A DNA stretch of 64,000 bases from Carya illinoinensis. Taxonomy: Eukaryota > Streptophyta > Magnoliopsida > Fagales > Juglandaceae. Shown in pieces: positions 23,401 through 34,133 of the stretch. The notes under the pieces are model-generated. The model saw only the letters and a program-made list of their open reading frames with translations, was not told where the DNA came from and did not search any database. A program made the translations under genes and the position numbers. Within the stretch, counting starts at the first letter, position 1; every line of letters starts with the position of its first letter. The stretch lies in the NCBI RefSeq assembly GCF_018687715.1, contig NC_056757.1:3881501-3945500 (forward strand), written 5' to 3'.

Positions 23401-25726
23401 AGAAATGGCCTGAAGCACAATCAGATGATGCATCCGCTTTTTACAAGGTGACATTGGATTCTATTATGACTTTATTTATAGTAGTTTCTAGAGAGCAGTA
23501 CTGCCTCTTTATAAAATTTGAACAATCAGGAAGGAGCTTAACTTTATGTGTTGTTAATTTGTTTTGGCATGAGAGTATATGCTTCATTGTGATTGGTGCC
23601 ATATCAATCTTAATACAATACTTTATGCTCTGGGTCTTCTAACACCGTCAACGTATTTGAATTATGAGAACAACTTTGCTCCCTTCACAAATGTATCATA
23701 TATTCTATTTCAGTTGCTCAGTTCATCTTAATTAAAAACCATATTTTGCTCTGAGCGTTTAATTTATAATCTGTTTCTGGTTGTGCTTTTTACTGCTTCT
23801 GCCATAGGTCCCATTTTGCAATATTGTGTACATTGAACATTCCGATTTCCGTATGAAAGATTCCAAGGATTACTATGGGCTTGCTCCTGGTAAATCTGTC
23901 CTGCTCAGGTATGTGTATATATTGGAAGTTTCTAAGTCTCTTAGATTGAGCAGGTCTGGGCTTTATGCTGAGAATACTTATTGTTGGGCAGATATGCATT
24001 TCCCATAAAGTGCACTGATGTTATCCTAGCTGATGATAAAGAAACTGTTCTTGAGATCCGGGCAGAGTATGACCCTTCCAAGAAGACAAAGCCAAAGGTT
24101 CACTGTCCTGAATTTCTTTGAGCACTGCAAAATTAAAATTGGCACTTGGTAGTAAATATTTTCCTCATTTTATTACCTACATTTTCGGTCCATTTATTGT
24201 AATGCAGGGTGTTCTTCATTGGGTGGCCGAACCTTCCCCCGGGGTTGATCCACTCAGGGTGGAAGTCAGATTGTTTGACAAGTTGTTCCGTTCAGAGGTT
24301 GGAAAACATCTACTATGGCTGTTTTATTCCTGTGTGCGTGTGCACATGCATGTGCTTGCTTTATTTTTTGAAGATATAATGTATTCTTACTTGTGTTCTA
24401 ATGATTGAATCAGAATCCAGCGGAACTTGATGATTGGCTGGCTGATCTGAACCCTCAGTCCAAAGTGTTGATTCCCAGTGCATATGCTGTACCCTTCGTG
24501 CAGAATGCTGCAATTGGGGACAGATTTCAGTTTGAAAGGCTTGGTAGACTCCACAACCCTTCCATTATATTTATATGTGGCCTAATTGTGAAGTTTAAAC
24601 TAGGGTGCTCTTTTCATAGGATCCATATGTGCATCTGGTTCTAACCTAATACAACGGGGTAAAAATGTGATACCCCATATGATAAGAATGATAGTAGGTG
24701 GGGAATGGGATCCCATATTGTTTGGGAATAAGAAGTTTTTGCTCTTTATAAGGTTCCAATGGGGCTCCAATTGTATCATTGACTAGTCTTTTTGGAGTAT
24801 AGGCCATGTGGTTTGGGCCTTCTATTGGGGCATTACAAAAAATGCCTGATCATTCATACCAAATGGGCATGAAAGGTCGATTTGGATTTCAATGTCAGGG
24901 CTTGTGAGTATACATTGATAAAATGGATCCAAATTTTATAGCCCCTGGAGAAATCCAACCACTTTACCTACAGCATGCCACAACCCTTTCTTCTATTTCT
25001 ATTGGAAACAGAAGGTTTTGAGTTCCTTTGACTGGTTATTCCTTTCCGTTCATATATCTTTTTTCAATATCAGTCCTCTATATTGCCAATCGGGTCAGGT
25101 TTAATCGTGCCAATGCAATTTCACGAACTCCCTCTCAAGTCTCCTTTTTTCATCTCTGATTAGTTGATTATTTAAACAAGTGCCAATCCCATTTTTTATT
25201 TGCACAAAAACTCAAGGATGGTTACTTCAAAGTGCCAAACAACAGAGTTTGGTTTTGGAAAACATCGTCATGGATTGTGGTTATCATTTCACCAAGTTGG
25301 CATTTTTTCATTCATTAAATTGTTTAAAGAACCCAGATCAATGAAGTGCTAGCCTGCTGCAGCCATTTCACTGCCTTTTTAGTTTTTGTATCATTTTGAA
25401 AGTTTCCTGCAGTTCACGTAGCGCCATTTTTCAACGGGTTTATTGTTGCTAGGGTGGGTTGGTCTTAGGATGGCAGATTATATCTCCCCATTGGGGTTTA
25501 TGCATATTATTGACTTACACCACTTATGTGTGTATCCATGACATGTAGTTTTTCTGTCAATTGTCTTCTCTATTTTTTGAATTTGCCATACCACCCTCTC
25601 AGCACGTCGTGTTTTCTACTTGCAATTCCAGGTTACTTTGTGGTTGATAGAGACTCCACTCCTGAAAAGCTTGTCTTCAATAGAACAGTCACGCTAAGAG
25701 ATAGCTATGGCAAGGGTGGGAAGTGA
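14470..25726 (+). CDS. GLNRS: Glutaminyl-tRNA synthetase, cytosolic (23 exons, complete)
   Basis: Charges tRNA-Gln with glutamine in the cytosol; plant organelles are known to use the transamidation route instead. Exons: 14470-14607, 14994-15044, 15285-15356, 15498-15597, 15873-15968, 16519-16580, 16840-16941, 17269-17361, 18100-18252, 18341-18396, 19981-20071, 20157-20243, 20723-20920, 21005-21103, 22714-22845, 22943-23079, 23177-23276, 23352-23447, 23808-23908, 23992-24097, 24208-24297, 24414-24543, 25632-25726. All phases agree and the sum is 2385 nt (794 aa), the usual plant GlnRS length. Residues 1 to about 235 are the eukaryotic N-terminal appended domain, ending in a Lys-rich linker. 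[15 protein letters not shown] (275-289) holds the class I HIGH motif (284-287). VMSKR at 505-509 is the KMSKS equivalent. The rest is the beta-barrel anticodon-binding region. There is no transit peptide. Intron 13 starts with GC instead of GT. Introns carry many small retroposons, but no exon is disrupted. Confidence 0.97.
16024..16038 (+). mobile_element. Ultra-short LINE-tail insertion (15 bp) with 23-bp TSD
   Basis: The insert is just CTTATCAAAAAAAAA, lying between two identical 23-bp copies (16001-16023 and 16039-16061, both starting ATTTATATATG). It is in GlnRS intron 5. This is the signature of target-primed reverse transcription cut short almost at once. Confidence 0.8.
16092..16149 (+). 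mobile_element. Truncated LINE 3' end (58 bp) with 11-bp TSD
   Basis: The insert carries CTGGGCTATGCC and ends ATTACTTATCAAAAGAAA. Flanks are ATATTCTTGTC (16081-16091) and ATATTCTTATC (16150-16160), one mismatch. It shares the tail of the LINE fragment at 41942-42595. Confidence 0.7.
16990..17222 (-). mobile_element. Cluster of minus-strand LINE tails in GlnRS intron 7
   Basis: Several poly(T)-led TTGATAAGTAA motifs occur. One near 17055-17130 continues into AGGCATAGCCCAAGTACAC, the reverse of the LINE 3' end. A final 21-bp insert (17202-17222, T19 then AA) lies between 17-bp repeats at 17185-17201 and 17223-17239. The boundaries of the earlier members are unclear. Confidence 0.65.
17433..17503 (+). 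mobile_element. Truncated LINE-like tail (71 bp) with 17-bp TSD
   Basis: The insert ends AATAAAATTTTGTTTATAGA then A-rich sequence. It is flanked by 17-bp repeats at 17416-17432 and 17504-17520 (ATAATTACTGCACATAG, one mismatch in the second). It lies in GlnRS intron 8. Confidence 0.7.
19481..19712 (+). mobile_element. tRNA-derived SINE with 11-bp TSD
   Basis: The head contains an A-box-like TGGCTCAAGTGGTAAAGG (about 19494-19511) and a B-box-like GGTCCAAATCC (about 19546-19556). The spacing is that of a tRNA-type RNA polymerase III promoter. A tRNA-unrelated body follows, then a poly(A) tail. Perfect TSDs TTGGGCTTATT lie at 19470-19480 and 19713-19723. The 232-bp element is in GlnRS intron 10, on the coding strand. 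Confidence 0.9.
19801..19899 (+). mobile_element. 5'-truncated retroposon (about 99 bp) with 16-bp TSD
   Basis: The insert ends ATTTGTTTATTTATAAAAAA and is flanked by AAATAGATATATATAT (19785-19800 and 19900-19915). Because the TSD is AT-repeat-like, exact edges are uncertain. It lies 77 bp after the SINE, in the same intron. Confidence 0.6.
20273..20286 (+). mobile_element. Ultra-short LINE-tail insertion (14 bp) with 18-bp TSD
   Basis: TACTTATCAAAAAA sits between two perfect copies of ATAATTGTAGAAAATATT (20255-20272 and 20287-20304), in GlnRS intron 12, just after the donor site. Confidence 0.8.
21560..22030. repeat. GC-rich repeat in GlnRS intron 14 with GGTGGCCAAATCTGG copies
   Basis: GGTGGCCAAATCTGG occurs near 21851 and again near 21926, with CCACCACGTGGG, CCACCGGATGGG and CCACCACTTG in between. 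The patch contrasts with the AT-rich intron and is probably transposon-derived (class not determined; no TIR/TSD resolved). Confidence 0.5.
22195..22220 (+). mobile_element. Ultra-short LINE-tail insertion (26 bp) with 14-bp TSD
   Basis: An insert starting ACTTATC and then A-rich lies between perfect copies of TCAGATCAACACCC (22181-22194 and 22221-22234), in GlnRS intron 14. Confidence 0.8.
24666..24837 (+). mobile_element. Small solo LTR / TRIM-like element with 5-bp TSD
   Basis: A 172-bp unit starts TGTGATACCCCATATG and ends TTGGGGCATTACA, so it has TG...CA termini. AAAAA flanks it on both sides (24661-24665, 24838-24842). It contains a TTTATAAG box. It lies in the last GlnRS intron. The size suggests a TRIM or other very short LTR. 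The A-only TSD is weak evidence by itself. Confidence 0.65.
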
Positions 25727-27078
25727 GTTTCTGACCATGGAAACTGCAAGTAAAATGAAACTTGGCAAGCTGGAGCTACGAACTAGCGAGTATTTTGTGT
25801 AGGTCATGATAGTTTTTTTTTTTTTTTTTTTTTTTAAAGAATAACACTAATTATTCATTACAATCTACAAATACCTACACTACTTTTTTACGGTCACTAC
25901 AACTACATCATAAACTCGAGTATGCTCGACTTTATTTCATGTGTTTTAATATGGGGACAATCTATTCAAATCTGTTAGGTTTCTTTTCTTAAGGCATTTG
26001 TTGGGAAGCTATTCTCGAATTTACGACGCACGTACTGTTCATCCGGGCCGGATTTTTAAAAAATTAAAAAAAGTTTCTTTGGGACCAGAATACTGATATC
26101 CCATAGTCTTCGAACGGAAAAGTGATGGAATCCGTGCCTAGGGTTCTTCAAGGATTGTTGTGTTTCGGAATGGAATTCTGGATAGTTTGTCTCCTGCTAA
26201 TCTTGACCATAGTGTGGTGCATCGAAGTGCACTTGACAAGTTGATCTTACAATGTTTATCTACCCTCCAAGTGGAAAAGTAAGAAACAAACAATCCTTAA
26301 TTTACTCCCATTTGAGCCTTTACAGTTCTGGTGCTGGCATTAGAAAATTCATCTTGAATTTCAGTGCCTCTCACATCAATGGACCTACCCTCCCCGTAAA
26401 AAAAGGGTTCACTTTTTCATCAATAAATTCATAATTTCATTCTCTTAGACTTCCAATCATGAGGAGTTAAGTCATGTTTGTCCACTATCTTTCAAGTCAT
26501 ATTAACACTATTAGGTTGGCATTCATATAATATAAATATTAAATTTTGTATAAATCATTTCTCTAAACGAGTAATTTCGCTTCAAGTCAATATGGTTGAT
26601 ATCATGATTCATGTCTTTCACATTATTAACATTGCAAAAAATAAATTTAAATAAAATTTTCTGGTAAATCAAATCTCATCACGACAACGATGTGGATTAT
26701 GTGTCCTCTATATCAATATGCATGCACATACACACATTGAACTTGATTGTAGTATACATCAGCGAGCCTCGCATTCTATAAATCTTTGACTTGGGATGCT
26801 TCATGGCTCAGGGTGGGTGCTGGAAGTTATGGGGTAGGATGGCCAACAAGGGAGGCCTAGGACTCTTCTCGAGTAAGATTAAGAAAAGTAAAAAGCCTAT
26901 ATGGGAGTTTAGTCTCTTCACGCTTATATGTGACACTGAAAGGTTGATTTGATGGAAATGTGAAAGGATGGGCATCTAATCTTTTGAGTGCCTAATCCAT
27001 CTCGCTTTCAAAGTTTCGATTCTGACGTAAACTTGGTACAATTTGGCACCTGTGGAGGTGCCACCGTGCCAGTTTCTA
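25727..27078. other. GlnRS 3' flank and intergenic spacer
   Basis: The 3' UTR follows the stop. A poly(T) run at 25811-25835 may be a minus-strand retroposon tail. The remainder shows no gene or clear element. 26780-27075 is less AT-rich but has no recognisable coding sequence. Confidence 0.5.
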
Positions 27079-28008
27079 CAATGCAAAAGCTCTCTGATCT
27101 GACAACCGAGGGGTTCCTAAGAAAAATATCATGAACATCTTATAATGTTAGGGTACCCTTCACTTTCTGCTCAATGCTACTTTTATTACTTTTTGCCGTT
27201 GCACATAGGCAATACAACTGAGACAATTAGGTCAGCTATTTCCTTACTCTCCGGGCTTAGGGGAGTGAGCCAGACTTCGATTAACACCTTGCATGTCATT
27301 CGTTTAGAGTTTGAAATTTCACTCCTATCATAATCTCTTGCGATCATCCTAGGATCCAAACTAATATGATGTGGAAGTGTAAAGACCATTCTTCCATGCT
27401 TTTATTAAGAAAGTCTTACTTATGGCGGAGGGGTATCATGGTAATAAATCGAGTCATTTTTCCATTTACAAACATTGCCGAAAAGTCTGAAAACCAAGAT
27501 GTTGAAGAAACCATCAAAGTAACTCAAATCTCTGTGTATTTGATTATCAACAGAGATTTGAGTTACTTGATGGTTTCTTCAACATCTTGTTTTCAGACTT
27601 TTCGGCAATGTTTGTAAATGGAAAAATGACTCGATTTATTACCATGATAACCCCTCCGCCATAAGTAAGACTTTCTAATAAAAGCATGGAAGAATGGTCT
27701 TTACACTTCCACATCATATTAGTTTGGATCCTAGGATGAACGCAAGAGATTATGATAGGGAGTGAAATTTCAAACTCTAAGACGATGACATGCAAGGTGT
27801 TTAATCGAAGTCTGGCTCACTCCCCTAAGCCCGGAGAGTAAGTGAAATAGCTGACCTAATTGTCTCAGTTGTATTGCCTATGTGCAACGGCAAAAAGTAA
27901 TAAAAGTAGCATTGAGCAGAAAGTGAAGGGTAACCCTAACATTATAAGATGTTACATGATATTTTCTTAGGAACCCCTCGGTTGTCAGATCAGAGAGCTT
28001 TTGAATTG
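27079..28008. repeat. Giant near-perfect inverted repeat (hairpin) with 16-nt loop
   Basis: The left arm 27079-27534 and right arm 27551-28008 are near-perfect reverse complements (a few substitutions and small indels). They are joined by the loop TGTATTTGATTATCAA. Outer ends are CAATGCAAAAGCTCTC and GAGAGCTTTTGAATTG. Transcribed from either strand it would fold into one very long duplex. Short ORFs in the arms (27145-27333, 27366-27617 and their mirrors) match no family I know, and no TSD is evident. It may be a foldback/MITE-type element or a recent inverted duplication able to feed Dicer-like processing. Confidence 0.93.
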
Positions 28009-29680
28009 CCTTTATTTTACTGCTAGAGAACAAAGTTCACAGTAGTACTTCCCCAGATTCATCTGCCTGAGATAATTTGTCAGAGTTTACAATATATGTC
28101 AATACTTTTCTTCCTTGATTTCTGTTAAGTTGACTTACGAGATCATCCCGTTAATTAAGCCAAGACTGATGATCAGAGTAGCTAGCTTTATGGTTTAATT
28201 CTAACCAGACTAGTCAAATTTAGCCATCAATACTGTTAGCACGACTAGTTTCTACGTGCATATCAACTATCTATTAGGGCGGCCCCTGTGAAAAAGCATA
28301 TGATATTGAGGAAAAAAAAAGTAACACAAAGTGGGGGTTTGAAAATTTTTGCTGAAATTGACTTGACGAACTTTATCATACTTTTTTCTATTGTTATTGT
28401 ACTTCCCTCACATCTTTGTACGTGAACTTTGATGATTGAAGTCACTCATCTAATGCTGATCAACATCACATAATGCAGATCAACAGCATTCATAGTTTCT
28501 TGAACCTTTTTGGAGTTCTATATTCTGAAAACCTAATTAAGAACGGTTATGAGCTCACTTAGCTCAGCGTATACTAACAGTGGCAGATATGTAGAAATTA
28601 AGGATGTGGAAACAATTGTTTTATGAATAATTTAGTCATGCAGCAGCCAGTCCTTTTTTATGGGTATTGATGCCTTCTGCATCACAGAGGAAATGCCGGT
28701 GGTTGGACAGAATTCAGAATTATAGGAAACTTGAAGCATCTCATGTCAAGTATATATTAATTGGATTTCAATGGCGGCATGGAAGCATGCATATGGTGAT
28801 AAAAGCATTCTTGAAGAATTTAGAATATGCAATTTAGGTGGATGCATTCTTGGTGTTTTAGGAAGCATGAGACTTGATGCAAGTTGTCTACCTTTCTGAG
28901 ATCGAGATAGGGGGAGAGGGTAGGCATATATGACCCATGTAATTTCCAGGCACCTCCACAAAAGACATTATAGTTCTATTACTCTGCTACTTTCATCCTT
29001 CTTGAAAAAAGAAAAAAAAAAAGGTTTCAAACTACCTTTAGAAAGTGGCCGCAGATGACTTGGTCCACTTCTAATTTTCCTGTGAATTTTGGCACCAGTT
29101 CATTATGTTATAATTTGAAGAAGAGCAGCATTTTTGGGCCCCTGCCTGCTTTAGAGCACCTTCACCAAATTCACCGCCCTTTCCTAAGAAACATGTCCGT
29201 ATGATATGTGTCCCCATAACTAGATGTGACTCCACCTTTCTTCTCTTTTGACGTCACTTCTTCTTGATCCTTTATTACTTTCTTTGATTGGCTACTGCTA
29301 CATAGTTGATATCACCATGGCTTGTATTACAGTGGTCAAGTTGCAAATAATTTCAGTTACTTGTTGAAAATGCAGTGATAAGTATAACAACCCAACTGAA
29401 AAGAAGATACATTTGCTTCATCTATATACAATCTTGTCCAACTCCTACAAACCCCATTATGGAATCACTCACTACATAACCATGCACCATTAAAATTCAT
29501 ATTTGCTTTAGATTTTGAGCTACATAAGACATTCTTCAAACTTCAATATTGGAGTAGTTGAGTACATCAGGTATCAAATCCTATTATATTAACTAAATTG
29601 TGATGACATGTGGCTCAAGCCTCACATAATCAAAACATCACCCAATTAAGATGCTCCTCTCAACTGAAACCCTTAAAATG
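28009..29680. other. Intergenic, downstream of the MYB gene
   Basis: No gene recognised. 29380-29680 probably includes the MYB 3' UTR. ORFs at 28263-28445 and 28746-28961 (-) have no conserved motif. Confidence 0.5.
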
Positions 29681-30864
29681 TTACATTTCATTCATGTTCC
29701 ATAAAGAATCTGCCATGTCGTTAGAAAGCCAATCAACGCCTTCCATATGGCAACCCAACAGAGAGTTCTCGTAGGTGATCATTGCTGACATGGGTTCCAG
29801 CATGAGAGTCCCCATGTCATAGCTTCTGCTTTCTACAGAGTAAGAATTAGCTAAATTTGGATGGCTGTAGATCGTGTTGCCAAAGGCATCCAAGGTATCT
29901 TCTGCCGGGTGTTCATTGGCTCGAGTGCTTTCTGAGATTTTCATGGGATCTGGAGTATGAATAATTGGACTTGTAAATGAACATGAATTGTCATTGGGAT
30001 AACTCGAAGTGTGTATCAGCTTTCTTGGCGGGGGAGATGATGATGAAAGAGAAGCAGCTGTCGGATTGGGTGACAAAGGAGCCGAAGAACTCCAGGAATT
30101 CATGGACGTCAATGAAGATTTAGAAGTAGGGGAAGAAGTTTGCTCCATCTTCTGTATCAATCTTGGCATCCAGAAACATTTAACTGCATCAAGGAACCTC
30201 TTGCTATTAGACTCAATATTAAGTTGGCGTGCCTGTTTTTGCACCCTTGTTCTCCAATAGTTCTTGATTTCATTGTCTGTTCTTCCGGGTAGATGTTGTG
30301 CAATCTTTGACCACCTGGGTTTCCATTATGGAATTCCAAGTTAATCGTGACGAGCAAAATTTGTAAAAACAATGCAAAATCAACCCAAAACTCTTCTCAG
30401 TTCAAAGTAAACTTCAGTCCTGAATACTATGGGTTTTGGGCCTGTGTGTGTGTGTGTGTGTGTGTGTGTATAGGTAAGCAGAAATTTCACCTATTACCCC
30501 ACTTGGAATGGAGTTCAAGAATCAAGAGCTGTTCTTGTGGAGTAAGGTTCCCGCGCTTAATATCAGGTTTTAAATAATTCAGCCATCTCAATCTACAACT
30601 TTTTCCAGTCCTCTTAAGTCCTGAAAGTGGAGAGGAAAAAAAGTTGAATCAATTCAAATGAAGAAAAGAACAAAGTATATATCTTGTTTAAGTGATGGAA
30701 TGGTTCTGTTTACCTGCTAACTTAGCTAACAGATTCCAACGACCTTCCCCATGACAAGCAATGTGGTGGATGAGCGTACTGTCTTCTTCAAGTGTCCATG
30801 GACCTTTCCTTAGCTCCATATCTTCCTCATTAGAATTGCGACTCTTCTTTGTATGTGTAGGCAT
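29681..30864 (-). CDS. R2R3-MYB transcription factor, subgroup-20 type (complete)
   Basis: Exons on the minus strand are 30864-30714, 30620-30491 and 30314-29681 (stop TAA), with GT-AG junctions and matching phases: 304 aa. R2 starts near residue 18 ([36 protein letters not shown]). R3 follows ([42 protein letters not shown]). Residues 142-146 read WMPRL, the WxPRL motif of subgroup 20 (MYB2/62/78/108/112/116 types, linked to stress, hormone and phosphate responses). The C-terminus is Ser/Pro-rich and ends in an acidic, Trp-containing tail ([16 protein letters not shown]). I chose the ATG at 30864; an in-frame ATG 57 nt upstream would add an Arg/His-rich stretch unlike the family. It is closest in appearance to MYB62/MYB116, but a single ortholog cannot be fixed by eye. 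Confidence 0.93.
30443..30469. repeat. (TG)n microsatellite in MYB intron 2
   Basis: About 13 TG units in the intron between MYB exons 2 and 3. Confidence 0.95.
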
Positions 30865-33740
30865 GGCTGCTCTCCTTGTGTGAGTTTCTCTGTGTCCCCT
30901 TCTGTATCTGTGTGCGCGCATATGTGTGCGTGTGAGAGAGGAAAAGGAGGGAGGGTGGAGTTGTGTGCAAAGGTTTCCTTTTCCCTTTCTTTTTTCTTTT
31001 TTTTTTTTTTCTGTGTTCGAGTTAAGATTTCAAGTAGCAGAAGAAGTCACATATATATAGAATCCAATATTTTCAACCTACACCTTGAAATCTATAATAG
31101 TAATCCAAAATTAAAGTTTCTCCACATGCTATTGCCTTTCTATATAAAATAGAAAAAGGAAAAAGAAAAAATGAAACTTTTTTTAGATGAGATGGTCGTA
31201 TAGTGTATAATTAGATCGCAAAGATGGCAGATCTAGAGTTGCCTGATGGGACCTATTGGTCCTATTTATACAAATAATTCTACTTGGCATCCTACATACC
31301 ACATACATCTTTTTTAAATTTTTTTCCTTTTTTCCATAACAAGTATTTGGCGTATGAATGATAAGTAGAATAATTTAATTAGTTTAATATAAAAAAATTT
31401 AAAAAAAATTAAAAAATATATAGTGCATGGAATGGGATGATGAGTAGCATAACCCTATTTATATTCATGCAATTAGTTTATAACTCACTTTACAACCAAT
31501 GCAATAGCGCCACTTCATAATAAATATTAAAATATTTTATTTAAATACCCAAAGGGATAACTGACCATATTTTAAGTTATAAATTTTTTCCCCATCATCA
31601 ATCAACAAGGAAGCTGGACACAGTCACACAAGGGCTAGCTGCATGCTTTTAATACTCATTCAATAATGGAGCACATCAAAAGGCCATGATCATCTGATCA
31701 TTGTGTCTGAAGTGGGTCCATCATGAAGATGAATATTTTTCATGCATTGCACATACTATTTTATTTACTTAAGGTCTTTTATATTCTATTTTAAACAATT
31801 TATATATATATATATATATATATAATCGAATATCAGTTGAGTAATGAGGGAGGGAACTGAAAAAAGCCTTGAGAAGTGGAAGAAAGATAAGACCTTTCTC
31901 TTGAAAATGAAATCTGAGGTTTCATACGGGGTATGATTCCTTGCATTGTGTCTTGCTTCCATATCTATTAAGCAAGAAACGTGATTGACTGGACAAAATA
32001 TATTCCACGATAGACTAAGCAGCTAAACGTGGAATTGTAGGGTATATATGCTGTAGGGCTGCATTGAATCATGTTACAAGTTTTATTTATTTGTATGAAT
32101 TGATGAGTGTGATTGAGTGATGAATGCTCCAAACACAGTAAACTTCTGGTTTTCTCTGTGATTTAGTTCCTCCATCCCCATCAAAGTAAAGACAAAGACT
32201 CCCCAAAAGATCACAGAGCTAATCACATTGAATCAAATAAAGGCCAAAGATAAGAGTGCAGCTAAATTTGACTATGCTACAGTTAACTCTCTCTATAACA
32301 CTAATATAATATGATTTGATTTACAAAAGAAGGCGTGGAGAGAGAGTGCATCCTCCGTACTGTCTTGTAAATAAAACTCGTAAAATATTAGGATGTTTGA
32401 GAAGAGATAGACGGTAGAGGAATGCTAATGTCTCTCTCTAGACAAAGCACTAGGAAGGGATCATTGAATGTGGCATATGGATGCGGGTTCAATGTGGCAT
32501 GTGAGTGACGGTGGTGGGTCTCAGAGGCTTAAAGCTATGGATGGATTGGCATGAGAATCAATTATTGAAGGTGCAAAGGGGGTCTGTACTCCTGTGAGGG
32601 AGTTGATTCTCACAAGGATAGAGCATTCCATACTGAGTCAATAGCTCTATAAGTGGAGAGTTTCCTTCGTCAAACAAAACCTTTTTTCTTTTGCACATTA
32701 AAGATTTAGATTGCTCAGAATTGGTTCTAGATAAAGTTTATGTAAAATCTTGTATCTAAGACAGTTGTGAATGACATGAACATTTTGTAAACTTGAAGGA
32801 GTCAGTTTTAAGTCATCTTTTTTAACTTTTTTTGGAAAAAAAAAAAACCTATATAATTAAGTTAGCTTCTGCACGTGTTCCTTCAGAGATTCCCCATAAA
32901 AGATACCTTGTATTTCATGAGTTTTGTGCATGAAAAAAGGCAAAAACAGAATACTTTTCTCTTCTTTTTATGAAATTAGACAAATTCTCCTTAACGTGAC
33001 TTTTCTTTTTCTTGGAAACCTACTTTGAAAATCAATGCAAAGGGCCAAGGCATCGACCGTCAGGAATTTTGAGAGGATATATATAGGATGTATTTCAGGA
33101 AGCATGATATGCATGGGAAAATGGCCTTTTATTCTCGATCTCCTTCCCCATTTCAAGAAAATTGAATTGGGTTAAGTTGATTTAACATTTGATTCCAAGC
33201 AGCCTCCGTCATTGATAAAAGCACTCGCATCCATGTCTGAATTATATGCCATTTTCACATCGTGTACTGCCGGGTGTCTTACAATTGACCTCTTCCAATA
33301 TGACCAAAGAACTGTGCTTTATTTGTCCCATTTGATCAGGACAAAAAACTCGGAATCATCAACAAAGTTGACTAAAAACTGGTTTTATTAAAGACAGCTC
33401 ATCATCATAATCATCATCATCAAATCCATTCATTATGTGTCTTTCCGTCTCGCATCTGCTCGAAGGTTTGGATAGAGACTTATAAGTTACACGAAAACGA
33501 GATTTTCAAGAAAAAATAGTACTAGAATTTAGATTGGGAAGGAAATACATTTTTTTTCCTAATTTTATTACGAAGTGCAAAGGGTGTAAACACAATAAAT
33601 AATGACATTGTGGAGAATAAGCTAAAACAAATTTAAGTGAAAATGCTAAATATTTTTTAAAAATTGATAAGGCATTTTCATTGACACATGAGGCTAGTTT
33701 GAAAAGTGTCAACTCCGCACAAGGACCTGATCAATTATCG
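30865..33740. other. MYB promoter side and intergenic spacer
   Basis: 30865-31060 is the likely MYB leader/promoter, with a GA/CA-rich tract and (AT)n. An (AT)n tract lies at about 31801-31823. No further gene is supported to 33740. Confidence 0.5.
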
Positions 33741-33743
33741 TTA

Positions 33744-34053
33744 GAGCATTGATATTGGTTTGTTCAAATTACTTTTCATCTTTATGTTTGACTGATTTTA
33801 TCAATAAAAACATTACATCGGATTAGTCAAACACCTTTCATATAAATTATAAGCTATAATATTTTCATCTTATTTTTCAAAGATGAAAAGTCCTGTAGCA
33901 TGTCCAAATACATTGTTTATTCATTTATGCTCCTCTCTCCCGCGGTTCTCTTCCTTTCTCTTCCCTTCCGCGTATCACATACATTCTCTTCTTCTTCCAG
34001 TTTTTTTTTCTTTTTTCTCTTCTTCTATTTTTTTCCGTTCTCTCTCTTCTTCT

Positions 34054-34133
<80 letters not shown>

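Noticed and set aside
30865..30921. Upstream in-frame ATG of the MYB gene
   Set aside because: Adds an Arg/His-rich stretch unlike related MYB proteins; the ATG at 30864 gives the usual start.
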